Under the pieces are notes generated by a model. That model searched no databases. It was not told where the DNA came from and was given only the letters and a program-made list of their open reading frames with translations. Below, piece after piece: positions 9,651 through 20,444 of a DNA stretch of 64,000 nt; position 1 is the first letter of the stretch; the number at the start of each line of letters is the position of its first letter. Both the position numbers and the translations under genes were made by a program. The stretch covers positions 7,815,001 through 7,879,000 of the forward strand of contig JAZBRS010000013.1 of NCBI GenBank assembly GCA_037176725.1, read 5' to 3'. The stretch comes from Posidonia oceanica (taxonomy: Eukaryota; Streptophyta; Magnoliopsida; Alismatales; Posidoniaceae).

Positions 9651-10286
9651 GGAGCACCAGAACCCGAAGGCAAGGCAAAAGTTGTGGATGGGCCCGTGAC
9701 AGTTTAGGAATGTCAGCCTGGAAAGAAAGGGGAGTGATACCACAGGGAAGCAAAAAAAATGCCCCTGGTATCAGGTATGATACTCGGGGACAGCAGAAAC
9801 ACCCTTGGCATCGAAAAGCGAAAGATAGAGATAAAACTGACGTGTTTGCCAAATGAGTAGTTTGGGGTACTAGTCCGGATGAAGATCCGGGTGGGAATGC
9901 TCAGCGGCTTCGCTTGATGTAGTTCTGACATTGATCTGTAGAGATTCTGGTATTCCAGCAGAATATAGGGGCTTTCCTGTAATTTCTCTCGCACCGAGAA
10001 TTCTGGCAGCTGCTTCTGACTTTTGTGAACTGTTATGGTCTGATGGCTCCCTCCTTGTGGTTCTGAGGGGTTTGATGCATGAGGTTGATGTAGCATTCCG
10101 ACTGCAAACTGGACGAACGGCTCAAGGCCATGGTTGTGTGAGAACATGTATGGAAGACAATTCAACATACAAACAATTGGCACAACAAAACATCATTGCA
10201 TTGATTCAAGTCTTGATTACATGCCCACAGCTGGGTCGAACAAAATACAACAAGACTTAGATAGGGCGCACAGCTGCGCAAGTGCC
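9651..10286. other. B 3' internal DNA without a recognisable gene
   Basis: One further hairpin at about 9757-9795 (CCCCTGGTATCA / TGATACTCGGGG type). Otherwise no domain, tandem repeat or RNA gene is seen. Short open frames on both strands have no recognisable content. Confidence 0.4.
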
Positions 10287-10935
10287 CTAACTGGTTTGAG
10301 GCTTCTTGGACCTCCTGGAATCAGGGAATAGAGGTGCGCCAGGTGGGATCTCGTTGATGGGCCAGAGCCCCTGTACCTCAGTCACATACTCAGGGATACA
10401 CCCCAAGTCTTTTATAGCCGTAATGTCTATCGACTGTACCCCATGGTGCATCAGTTGGGCCAATTCCGCTATTGCTGCAGTTGAGTAGAGCGAGTAGGGT
10501 TGGAGAGGCTCGGGCATTGTGCTATCGACAAAGGCACCCTGCTGAAATCCGAACTGCCGCATGACCCAGATAGGATGATATTCAGCACCCCCAGTGAACC
10601 CTAGCAGCACGACTAGTCGCATGTCGTGAGCACTGAAGAAGACAGTGAATGGCTCAACTGCAGATGGGATGATTCCCCAGGTTACTGCATCATCTGTTAG
10701 CTTTGACAGCTTCTCGTGCTCTTCCGGAACGCTCTGGATGACTCGAGCAAGGTTGGTACCACAGTAGGTTTCAAAGGCGGCTCTCTGTGGACACAGAATC
10801 TCCATTCCTAGGTGTCCAGCCAGCCAAACCTGTACTAGGGCCCCACAGCCGTGGAAGTTGCGGCAACGGTGCGAGATGCGGTCCAGTCCGCGATAAGTTT
10901 CTGCTAAAACAATTGTTGCCAGGTCGATCTGCCGG
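10287..10935 (-). pseudogene. DUF7745-like extra ORF of element B, C-terminal part
   Basis: Minus-strand frame of about 215 codons ending at 10287. The first recognisable stretch (LATIVLAETYRGLDRISH, then a WLAGHLGMEIL block) matches the C-terminal half of plant DUF7745 proteins, a family of unknown function related to plant mobile domains and common in retrotransposons. The N-terminal half is at 22769-23327, on the far side of inserted element E. The reading frame passes the insertion point when one copy of the target duplication is removed. Unlike the C-family extra genes, this ORF runs in the same direction as B's pol and lies between pol and the 3' LTR. No intron is evident in this part. 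Domain naming is from remembered family features. Confidence 0.65.
10931..10935. other. Target-site duplication of E, left copy
   Basis: GCCGG immediately before the 5' LTR; the right copy at 22769-22773 is GCCAG, one mismatch. Confidence 0.75.
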
Positions 10936-13233
10936 TGTAGACACCCCAATTTGACTGCCATTTGGCGGATTTCACTTAGGAATCGAGCTCAGAAACCTAA
11001 GACCCCACCTTCTACCAAAACTCCATCCAAATCCTAAAACCCAACCAAAACCCTAACATTTCTCACCCAACACAAACTTCGGTCCATTAGAAACCCACTA
11101 GGCCCATTTAGAAGCCCTGTTGAGACAGGAGGCTTGGTCACCAGTCATAGAGGCGACTGAGCCTGTCGCCACTCGCAGGAGCAACTGAGTCTGTCGCCAC
11201 TCTCAGAGGCATAGCGGCGACTCACCTGTTCAACATTCTCCCACGCAAACCGTCGCACGCCGCGACCTGCACCCATGCCATCCGCCCATACTGTGCATGC
11301 CACCCCTACCAAAGCCCTCGCCCATGCCTCTGGCACCTCCTACACCATGCCCTACCACCTACGACCTTGACCAAACAAAACCTCGTTCTTTCCTCACAAC
11401 CCAATAGACAGAACGGTGGACACACACACAAGGAGGAACCCATTTTCGCCGACTTCAACCAACTTCGGTCGGCCAATTCCCTTGCTTCTAGAGCAAACCA
11501 GAGCCACCCACGTCCTCCTGAGCGATCCCTGAGCTTCCCCAGACGCCGACAAAATCTCCCCCAGGCATCCCGAGCCTCTCGCACCGTCGTCTTCCCCAGC
11601 TCCGGCGAGCCACCCGAACTCCAGCGAGCCACCCAAAACTCTGCCTGACGCCGCAATCTCCTTCCTCGTGCATCGGGAAGCACCTCCGGACATCCCCGAG
11701 CACATCCCAACACCGCCGAGCAACTGCCGCTTTCTCCAACGCCGCCGTGATTTCCGCATCTTCCAACTCCGGCGAGCCGCGTCGGGGAGTGCAACCGCAC
11801 ACCCCCGTAGGTGAGCGAACCTTCCTCTGCCCTCGTGGCACCTTACTCTTACTTCCTAGGTGGTTTAATTGCATGTCATCTAGCTAGTTCGCTGTATTTA
11901 GTTTTCTTCTTCGGCGAAAGGCGTCGCCAGCTGTGTGAGGTCGACAAGCCGTTGAGCTCGGCCGGAGAACATCCTAGCCACCCACATTGCATCCTCGGAC
12001 TTTCCTCTTCTTCCCTCGGCCCTTCTCGAGCCTCGTAGCAATGTCCAGTGGCCTGCCGACCTTCCTCAAGGTCGGCAGACGTCTGTTTTCGGCGAGAAAG
12101 GGACGGAGGTGGAGGAGGCTGTCCAAGCTCGTTTCTTCAAGTTTTATTGCATGATCATGTTCTCTGATATGCCATGTTGCTCTGTGAATGTTTACTCTGA
12201 ATTTTCGATGTCGTTTGCATAGCCAAAATGGGTGCCAAAGGTCGCCGTCTGGGACTGTTGGGTTGCTTCCGGTAGTCCTCTGGCCGACTTCGGACCTCCA
12301 CATCTTGCGGTCTGGGCGTCCATTCTGTGCGATGTTAGTTTCGTTTTGATCTTGAATTTGCCCTCTGTGTTGCCATGCATCTGGTTTCTTATCTTGAGTA
12401 GATTAGCTAGCCTTTTATTGGCAATGAAGTCGGCTGTCTGCAGTGGTGAGTAGTAGGTCCCGTCGCCTGTCCACCAGGCGACTGGAGTCGTCGCCGCTCA
12501 GAGAGGCACCGCATGCCGTTGCCGCAGCAAGTGGCGACTGGTGCTGTCGACAGAGCGACCGGCGACCTAGCTCACTGTCCAGACAGTGGATAGATGCCCC
12601 TTGTTTGCCGCTTTGTTTCAAATCCCCTTAGCTTATTAAACTCTGTCTTAGTCTCTTAATCGCTTTACTATTGCATCATGGCATTATAGCCCTAATCATC
12701 CATATTAGGCATGTTTTCACTAAGCATAGCATGTTTTCAAATGGCATTTAAGCAAGCAAAGCATACATTAGGCATGCATAGCATGATCGCCTACGGGCGT
12801 ACAGTTAAAGGCAAGCATTTGCCGAAATTCCAGCATATGCGAGCGATTAGCCTTGAAAGACCGATTCCTCAGGCGTGTCGGGGGTGCTAACACCTTCCCC
12901 ACGCGTAACAGGAGTCCTTACCATTTCTTTGGCCCGCAATGACCATTATGCCCATATCCTAGGCACGAGTCATTTTATTTTGCATAGCATCGCATCCACT
13001 TGCATATTTCTATGCTTTCCTCGATTTTTCTTGTCTCCCGATTTAATAGACACGATGACGACTTCGTTTTGTCTTATCTTCGTGTTTTCTTCGCGTTTTC
13101 GCAGTGTTTTCGAGTCGAGTTTTCTCCTTGGATTCACTGCTGACCGCGGCTTTCCCCCTCTCTCACGGCACGATCGCATCACGAGCTATGACAACGTGCA
13201 AGAACCGTCGTGGCCGAGCAGCGGACGGTCACA
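10936..13233 (+). repeat. 5' LTR of E (2298 bp)
   Basis: Starts TGTAGACACCCC and ends GGTCACA. It is 26 bp shorter than the 3' LTR, accounted for by a gap near 11212 where the 3' copy has extra sequence. It holds hairpins with GGCGAC/GTCGCC arms at about 11137-11205 and 12459-12575. The conserved block shared with other LTRs lies at 12843-12971. Open frames in both strands around 11300-11870 are duplicated in the other LTR and are not genes. Confidence 0.9.
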
Positions 13234-13239
13234 GGAAAG

Positions 13240-13257
13240 TGGCGACTCCGCTGGGGA
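13240..13257 (+). other. Primer binding site of E
   Basis: TGGCGACTCCGCTGGGGA begins six bases after the LTR end. A TGG start is required to pair with a tRNA CCA end, and the sequence is of the type I associate with tRNA-Arg priming in Ogre/Tat elements. The tRNA assignment is from memory. Confidence 0.75.
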
Positions 13258-14349
13258 ATTCAAGACTCCGGCTTTCGTTTTCGCTTACATGGTTTTTCGC
13301 TTATGCTTGCCTCTCTGCTTGCCTTATGCCTGTTTACTTGCTTTATTGCTTATATTGCTTTTACTTGCTTTATTTATGCATTATACATGCCTAAATACAT
13401 GCTTGACGCATTATACATGCCTTTTGAGTGGTGAATGTTTTGTTTTACACAAATGTTATGCCACTACACATGTACATGCCATGTATACCTGCTTTTTGAT
13501 ATGATAAGTGTTTTCTTTCCACTGTCATGTCCACAAATACCTGCACATGCCATGCACATGCCTTTTGCCTTGTGTGATTGCTTGCATGCCATGACTTTCT
13601 GTTTCTTTCCCCTTCATGCTTTTGCCATGCTTAGGATATTAGAAACATGTTTGCTCCCCTTTGGCTTAATTTAAAAGCAACAATAAAGCCAACCTTTAAA
13701 TTTTAAGCACAACTAGAGCCAAACTTGCAATTTTCCCTTGGTTAAATAAAACGCAAGTAAATCACTCTAAAGCATCTTTGCATGATTGAATCATTTTAGA
13801 AAGCATGCATCTTCTCATCCCTGAGTCCACCCACTTAGTCTAAGAAGGACAGTCCCGGTCTCTCATTCGGTTGCTTTGGCACAGTGCGAGCTAATCGTTC
13901 TGTCCCCCTTGTCAGGGGTCGTGTCGGTGCTAATGGAGAGTACCACCCATGCTTTGGCAGGGTCGAGGCCACCAACGCACCACTCCGTTACTGCCTGAGC
14001 TTTTTCCAGGATCTAGACGGGGACCTACTTTTCCTGACCTGGAGTCAATAAAACCCATACCCATGAGTGAGTCCGAGTAGGCCGCCTACTCAGGACATGC
14101 ATGGTGAGAGAGCGCATAATAGGGCATTCATTTGCATGTGTGCCATTCATGCCACCCCTAATAACTTATTTTGCATCCGTCCTCTGACACTCTCGTTGTT
14201 TTGCAGGTAGTTGCGAGCTCTTCAGCTAGGATCTTGAGCGTCCCTCCTCTCTGTCTTTGAGCTATCTGTCGCCTCCGACAATAGCTCGTCTTAAGTCTCG
14301 TGTCTCTGCCTTCAGCCGTAGACCTTTTCGCACTTGCTCGCTGTCCGTT
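13258..14349 (+). other. Untranslated leader of E
   Basis: About 1.1 kb of non-coding DNA between PBS and gag, rich in GCTTGC/ATGCC motifs at 13290-13660. No domain or conserved frame seen. It may hold packaging signals, but none can be named. Confidence 0.5.
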
Positions 14350-16860
14350 ATGGCCCAACATACCGACGAGCCCTCTTCCTCTTTGGCGTCGGAGGAGATA
14401 CCGACTTGGGTCTCTCCTTCCCTTGCTTTGATGTTCCCCGTCTCCTCACCTCTTCTATTGCAGGAAACTTCTCAGCCCCTCCATCTGGAACAAGGGTCGA
14501 CCCCTGTCGACCTGGAGCTTGTCACCGAGTCAACCGCGGTGACCGCCACTCAGGCTCCAGGAGCATCGCCTTCTGCTCTATCCTAGGGCCTTCCCATCTC
14601 GGGAGTTCAGCCTTCTGCGGCTGCCTCTTGCATAGGGTCTCCTCCTATTGACCCCTCTGTTTCTGTGCCCCCTTTGGCGGACACCCCTTTGCATCTCGGC
14701 CCATCGGTCGACGAGTCCTCTGCCTCACAAGCACAACGCCTGTTGGTTAAGGCCGAAAGGTTGGGAAGCATGGCTTTTGCACTCGACCCGACTATGGTTT
14801 ACTCCTCCCGTCCAACCCCTGAGGTTCCGGTGCAGCCCACTATAGCTCTGCAAGCTCACCACACTGCACTTCCGCCCTTGCCATCGCCCCAGCTCCTCAT
14901 AGCTCTGGCGATGCGGGCACTTTTTCTGCCTCCTGCATCTGCACAACACTATCCACTGCATGCTACTCCATCATTTGGTGGCCAGTCTCTTGGATTGGCA
15001 GGAGCGTAGCACCCTCAGAGCCCGTTGCCCGGGGCTATGCCGGTGCAACAACTACTGCTCCCTCACATTGCACCTTACACTACACAGCATACTATCTATC
15101 CATCTCCTTTGCATCAGGTTCAGACCCCTGCATACATCTCACAACACTACTCACACTCGCACGGGTATGCTGGCCCTCACGTCTCGACACCAGGTGGCGT
15201 GATAGTGGATCCGGAGGAGCACTTTCGCGCGACCCATATAGCATACGCTGCCCCTGCCTCTGCTGCACAACCATTGCCAGCAGCAACTTCAGATCCCGTC
15301 CTCGCCAGGTTGGGAAATCTAGAAAGAGCACTTCGTCAAGTGCAAGGCACGGACCGCCAGTCCTACCAATTCTGGGACCTCTGTCTCTTTCCAGAGGTAA
15401 CACTCTTAGCGAAGTTCCGTATCTCGAAATTCGAAAAATACAACGGTAGAGACTGCCCTATCTCGCATCTGAGGGCATACTGCGGAGACCATCCTCAGCT
15501 TCGGCCTGACGACAGGCTCCTGATCCGTCTGTTCTAGAAGAGTCTGACCGGCCCCGTGCTCAAGTGGTTCACTTCCCTTGACATGGCTACTATCCAGACT
15601 TGGAACGACCTTTCCCAGGCTTTCCTTGGGCAGTATTCTTTCAACCTCGACTCGATCCCCAAGCGAGGGGATCTTGTTGCCATCCGGTAGAAGCCCCAAG
15701 AGCCATTCGAGGAGTATGTCGGTCACTGGCGTTTCGTGGCTGCCCAGATCAAGGATAAACCCTCCGATGAGGAGTCTATCGACATGATCGTCAAGGGGGC
15801 GCAGCCAGTGACTGGAGCCCTACTATCATTCCAACCAATCCCTAGTCTTGCATCGCTGATGAGAACTGGCGCTCGCGTGGAAAGCTCACTGCGAAGTGAG
15901 AATTTCCCCGCACTTGCTGCATTGGCCGGGCAGATCAACAACAACTCCAGCAATAATTGCCGCGGCGGCACCGGCAGCAGAGACTCTGCTCCCGACTACT
16001 CCGAACAATACGCTGTCTCGTATGTCGAATCTCCTACAAAGCCTGCCTATGCAGCGAGTCAGCCAGACTCTTTTCCGCTAGATCACGCACATAGTTTTGC
16101 ACACACTGCCACCGTCTAGCCCGTGCATCACGTTGCACCCGCTCGGCAAGGACTCCGACCAGGGTAAAGACGACCTCGTCGGGTTGAGTGTGATTACACC
16201 CCTCTGCCCGAACCACTAAGCGTCATCTTCCCTCGGGTTGAGTCACTCCTGAGACTCCCAGCTGTCCGTCCGTCACCGAACCCCCCTTTGCGATGGCATA
16301 ACATGGATTAGTTCTGCAGTTTCCATCGAGCCGTGGGGCACTCGACGGATGACTGCGTCACTTTACGGGATGCCGTCCAGGACCTGATCGATCGAAAGAT
16401 CTTCAGCGTTGCCGCGCAGGAGGCAACACCTACACCAGCACCTGCACATGCACTTGCACCAGCACTTGCACAACTTAGCGTAGCCGGTCCTTCCTCTTCT
16501 GAGCCTGCAGGCTTCGAAGATGTCAGAACCTCGGGGGTCTTCTCCCTCATGCCTGTCCTCTCTAAGTCTAGCTCCGCCCTGATGGATCCTTTTGATCCCA
16601 TCGGTGCAATATCCTTCGCCCGCTTTTCCTAGCTCGTCTGAGAGACACTCAGAGATGCAGCTGCAGCGTCAACAGCAAGCCCGATCGCAGCGCTATCCAG
16701 GTCAGCATCTCCTCCAACCCTACCAGCTCCAGTGCTCCCCGCACTGCCATCTGCAGCTCCAACAGCTCCAGTGCTCCCCGCACTGCCGATAGCAGACCTC
16801 GCCGACAGCGCCAGCAGCGCAGGAGCGGACCCAGCACCTCCTTCCCGAGGTCGCCATCAG
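14350..16860 (+). pseudogene. gag: gag of element E, one frame with in-frame stops
   Basis: Gag forms the particle shell and packages element RNA. From the ATG at 14350 a single frame runs about 2.5 kb with no frameshift to a splice-donor-like CAG/GTAAGT at 16860/16861. The N-terminal third is Pro/Ala/Ser/Gln-rich; the Retrotrans_gag capsid domain spans about 15420-15840 (KFEKYNGRDCPISHLRAYC, then KSLTGPVLKWF and WNDLSQAFLGQY); a zinc-knuckle-like C-x2-H-x4-H-x4-C lies at about 16312-16355; the tail is Ala/Pro-rich. The frame is interrupted by TAG at 14584, 15007, 15535, 15688, 16117, 16309 and 16630, TAA at 16165, and a TGA near 16638. The start is chosen because the frame opens with a polar Gag-like N terminus there; an upstream ATG at 14257 is also in frame. 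Confidence 0.85.
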
Positions 16861-17039
16861 GTAAGTCCCTCTTACCTCTCTTTTCATTTCGACATTGTTC
16901 TTTCTTTTTGTTTTGTTTTGTTTTGCGTTTTCTCGCCTAACGGAAAACCATAAAAAACATAAAATCAACAAAAAACCAAAAACATGCATTACATTCTGCA
17001 TTCCTTTGCATCGGGCTGGCAGCCCTAACTGCCCGGTTA
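16861..17039 (+). other. Splice-donor-like site and start of non-coding region of E
   Basis: The gag frame ends at CATCAG followed by GTAAGTCCC, a consensus plant 5' splice site, then T-rich sequence. Ogre elements are known to carry an intron in their coding region; here the acceptor side and pol seem to have been lost. Confidence 0.45.
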
Positions 17040-18654
17040 ACGCCCGTCAAAATGTCCATCGGACTAATATCCCTAACTATCCGGCGATGAGTCTGTCAAC
17101 TCATCACCGAGCTAATAGCCACAACTATCTGGCGATGAGTCCGTCAACTCATCACCAGGCTGGCAACCCTAACTGCTCGGCAATAGGTCCGTCAACTTAT
17201 CATCCTGCACATATCTGTCACCTCTTGCACATATCTATCACTCTCTGCACATGCATAACCCTCCTTGCACTTCATATCACCTCTGCATGTACATGTCATT
17301 TCCTGCATTCTGGAAAACCCCAAAAATAAAAAATCAAAATATGCAAAACAACAAAAACATGTTTTTCCCTTCTGCTGGTTTCCTCCTTTATGTTTTTCTA
17401 AAAGAAAAACCATAAAAATCACAAAATCCATAAAGCCTAAAAACATGTGTAAAATCTACAAAACACATAAACATTTGCATAATTCCAAAAATCGACTTTG
17501 GATGAACAACAAGCAGCGTCGAGAGGATGTCAAGCATCGACAATCCCAGGCAGGTCTCACCCGAGCAGCGCCATCTCTTTGCATGTGGCCACAGAGTGAG
17601 ACTGAGAGCAGAACAGAGCTTCTCACTGGGCTCAAAAACTCTCAGAAGCGAGATCCACCCTATCAAGAGAGTCCACTAGGCATGGAGAGGACCAAAGCAG
17701 AGCAGAACATAGCCAGAGGCTGCCTGTACACATTGCAGAGGCTGAAGGTGTACGCCGACCAACCGAACTCTTAATGCCTCACCCGGGACCCCTACCCCAA
17801 GAGGGCAAAGTCATGCATGTCCAAAAGAGTAGAGATCATGTGAGAAAAAATATGATAACAAGATATGCATGCTGGGCAGAAAATAAAAATGAAAAAAGAA
17901 GCTGAAGAAAGAAGGTGCCCATAAGAGGAGTGACTCGGACAAGCATCGAAGCCCCCTCAGCTTTCAACTCCAAGCATCACATTGCCAACAGCACAAGATA
18001 CATCATCAGGAGGACTTGGCCCCACCCTCCGAGCACAGCAACACGCTCCAATCCATTGTGCAGACAACAATTACCTCTCTGGCAGGCTAGATGCAACTCC
18101 AGTCACTCAAGAGGGGAAAAGAAATATCATTCCATGCGCGTCAAAAGCAGTAGTTGGTCCCCGAGGAATTGAGACGGAGGCTATGAAGCTACATCCAACG
18201 CTTCTGCTACCCACATGCAGCCAAAGGCTATACTCTGCAAAGCTGAGGCCACATCTCGAACTAAGAGTGAGAAAGAGAGCCACCGACCACAACTCGGCAT
18301 GGCGTTGCTCGAGGATCGAGAATCTCCTGAGTCAGAAAGTGCAGAAGTGCCCTCTCAGCATTAGCTGCTTTGAATCCTAAGCCACAAAAACATACATGCA
18401 TAATAAACTACCTTCCCTTCTCCCTGTTTTTGAAAATCGAAGTCAAGAACGAGCACTTTTTGCCTGACCTCGCTCAGAGGCTCCGTGCTTTCCAAATTTT
18501 GCCACCCACCACGTTGGGTAGGTCCTTGATGACTGGCATGTCCCTTGTTTGCCACCTTGTGGCATTGCATCACATACCCTGTGCTGAGACCATTGCACAC
18601 CTGCCACGATGGGTTCCTGTTTTCTCTCTGCATCATCCTGCATTCATCTGCATC
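17040..18654 (+). other. E internal DNA without pol
   Basis: Hairpin repeats at about 17040-17200 (GATGAGT..ACTCATC, GGGCTggcAGCCC). Then AT-rich CATAAAAATC-type sequence at 17310-17510, and 17510-18640 with no recognised domain in any frame. Checked for RT (YVDD), protease (DTGA) and integrase motifs; none found. Confidence 0.55.
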
Positions 18655-19505
18655 GGGCTGGCAACCCTAACTGCTCGGTTGACACCCATTAAAATGTCAC
18701 CCCAGTCTGATAGCCCTAACTATCCGGTGATGACCCGTTAACTCCTCAGCGGGCTGATAGCCCCAACTATCCGGCGATAGGTCCGTTAACTTATCATCCA
18801 TCCATCCATCCTTTGCATTTCGATATCAGGGACATCTTTCTTGCTGCCCTGTGGTATCGCCCCCCATCTCACTAGGCTGGCAGCCCTAACTGCTCGACGA
18901 TAGGTCTGTTAACTTATCACCCTGCATTTCCCTCTGCAATATCCCATTGCATTCCCCACCGGCATTGCACCTCGCACGGTGAGCCCTTACATCCGTCTCA
19001 CTGCATCCAAGCTGATACCTCTAACTACTCGGTTGACAAACTCGTTAGTTTTGTCTCCACCTTGTATTTTGATGCCATGGGCGTTTCGGCTGCCCCCTGG
19101 TATCTCCATCGATACCAGGGGCATCTTTATTTGGCTGTCCCATGATATCACATTTCCATCTGCATCCGGGCTGACATCCCCAACTGTTAAGGGAGCGTCT
19201 ACGGACCTCTACCACACCTTCGGGTATGGTATTCCCTTTTGCATCTGTGGTTACAAGTCATCCCACTTGTCACCACCTCTCTTGTCTGACAGACCCGCTG
19301 GCCTGTCACCATCTACCGGGCTGATAGCCCTAACTATCCAGTGATGAGTCCGTTAACTCCTCATCGGGCTAATAGCCCCAACTATCCGGTGATGAGTCCG
19401 TTAACTCCTCACTAGGCTGATAGCCCTAACTATCCGGTGATGAGTCCGTTAACACCTCGTGGGCTGATAGCCCTAACTATCCGGCGATAGGTCCGTTAAC
19501 TTATC
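18655..19505 (+). repeat. Hairpin chain in the 3' region of E
   Basis: Repeated blocks GGGCTGATAGCCC, CTAACTATCCGGCGAT and GATGAGTCCGTTAACTCATC-like units, most self-complementary. A long fold at 19091-19123 pairs TGCCCCCTGGTATC with GATACCAGGGGCA with one bulge. Counterparts in B are at 7770-8170, with different arm sequences but the same pairing. Confidence 0.7.
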
Positions 19506-20303
19506 ACCTTTTCGTCATGTAGTTTAATAGCATTCTGTTGCATATCATAGCATATCATTGCATGTCATCATGTAGCTTCCTTGTATCCCCCATAGAGTCA
19601 GTCCTAGTATTGCATTTTATCATCACACGAACATCGCGCACCTAGGACTCAAACTCCTGGGTTGCGTATTGCTCAAGGTACCATCCTCAGCACCCGCAAC
19701 TCTATGCAGCTTGCCTGCTCTGGATGATACTCGCGGTAGTGCACGGCCAGGATCGTTTCCTCGGTTTTGTGTGCCTAGCGTCACACTGTATATACACTGC
19801 ATTTCACTACATAACATTGCATAACCTTGCATTCTTATTGCATTGCTACTCCTCTGTAGTCATTACCCCAACTCCTGCATTCCGCTTTCCCGGACATGGC
19901 ATACTTAGGAATCGAACCCTTGGTTCGTGCATTGCTTAAAGTGGCATCCTTAGCAACGTAAAAATTTTACAATTTGCCTGCTCAGTTTGACACCTGCAGT
20001 AGTGCATGGCCCAGGATCGCTTCCTTGGCATTACGTGCCCGCCACCGCATGCACATCCATAGCATCTTGCATTTAATACCGAACCAACACTGAAGCTACT
20101 TTGGCCCAACGCACGTGCTTCGTCTAGCTTTCTTTTGCATTGCATTTTCTGCCTTTTCCACGTGCATGCATCGCCCACTTTTCCTCAGTGGAGTACAGCG
20201 CAACGAGCATTAGCGTAATCATCACATCTGCATTAGCACCGCACACTAGCCTTGCATTGGCGTCGCATCCTAGTGTCAACATTAGCATCTGCATTGTGGC
20301 AAC
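19506..20303 (+). other. E 3' region, GCATT-rich, no gene seen
   Basis: Low-complexity TGCAT/GCATTG-rich DNA with two related stretches (about 19620-19780 and 19900-20040, each containing a GTGCATTGCT or GTATTGCTCAAGG and a GCACGGCCAGGATCG-like segment). The GCATTA run at 20205-20298 matches element A. Confidence 0.45.
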
Positions 20304-20342
20304 GAGTCATGATTTTCGGTGCATCCGCCGAATAAGTGACTC
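20304..20342 (+). other. Conserved 3' hairpin of E
   Basis: GAGTCA (20304-20309) pairs with TGACTC (20337-20342) and TTCGG with CCGAA inside. It lies about 90 nt before the polypurine tract, as in A and B. Confidence 0.65.
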
Positions 20343-20431
20343 ACGCCCACAGCAACATTGGCGTCCTATCGACATCAAAAGGGGTGTCTTGTCTACCCTA
20401 AGCAACGGCCTCGGTCCCCTTGACCTTGCTC

Positions 20432-20444
20432 AAGGAGGGGCATC
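20432..20444 (+). other. Polypurine tract of E
   Basis: AAGGAGGGGCATC abuts the 3' LTR start TGTAGATACCCC. Confidence 0.85.

Noticed and set aside
9246..9852. Minus-strand open frames with regular Ser/Glu/Thr/Tyr/His repeats
   Set aside because: Direct translation of the GATAAGT hairpin array; no start context or domain.
11306..11874. Overlapping open frames on both strands, also present at 20851-21409
   Set aside because: Identical pairs fall in the two LTRs of E; GC-rich LTR sequence and not genes.
12875..13674. Hydrophobic Cys/Leu-rich frames near the end of the E 5' LTR
   Set aside because: Cross the LTR end and PBS; translation of GCTTGC/ATGCC-rich leader DNA.
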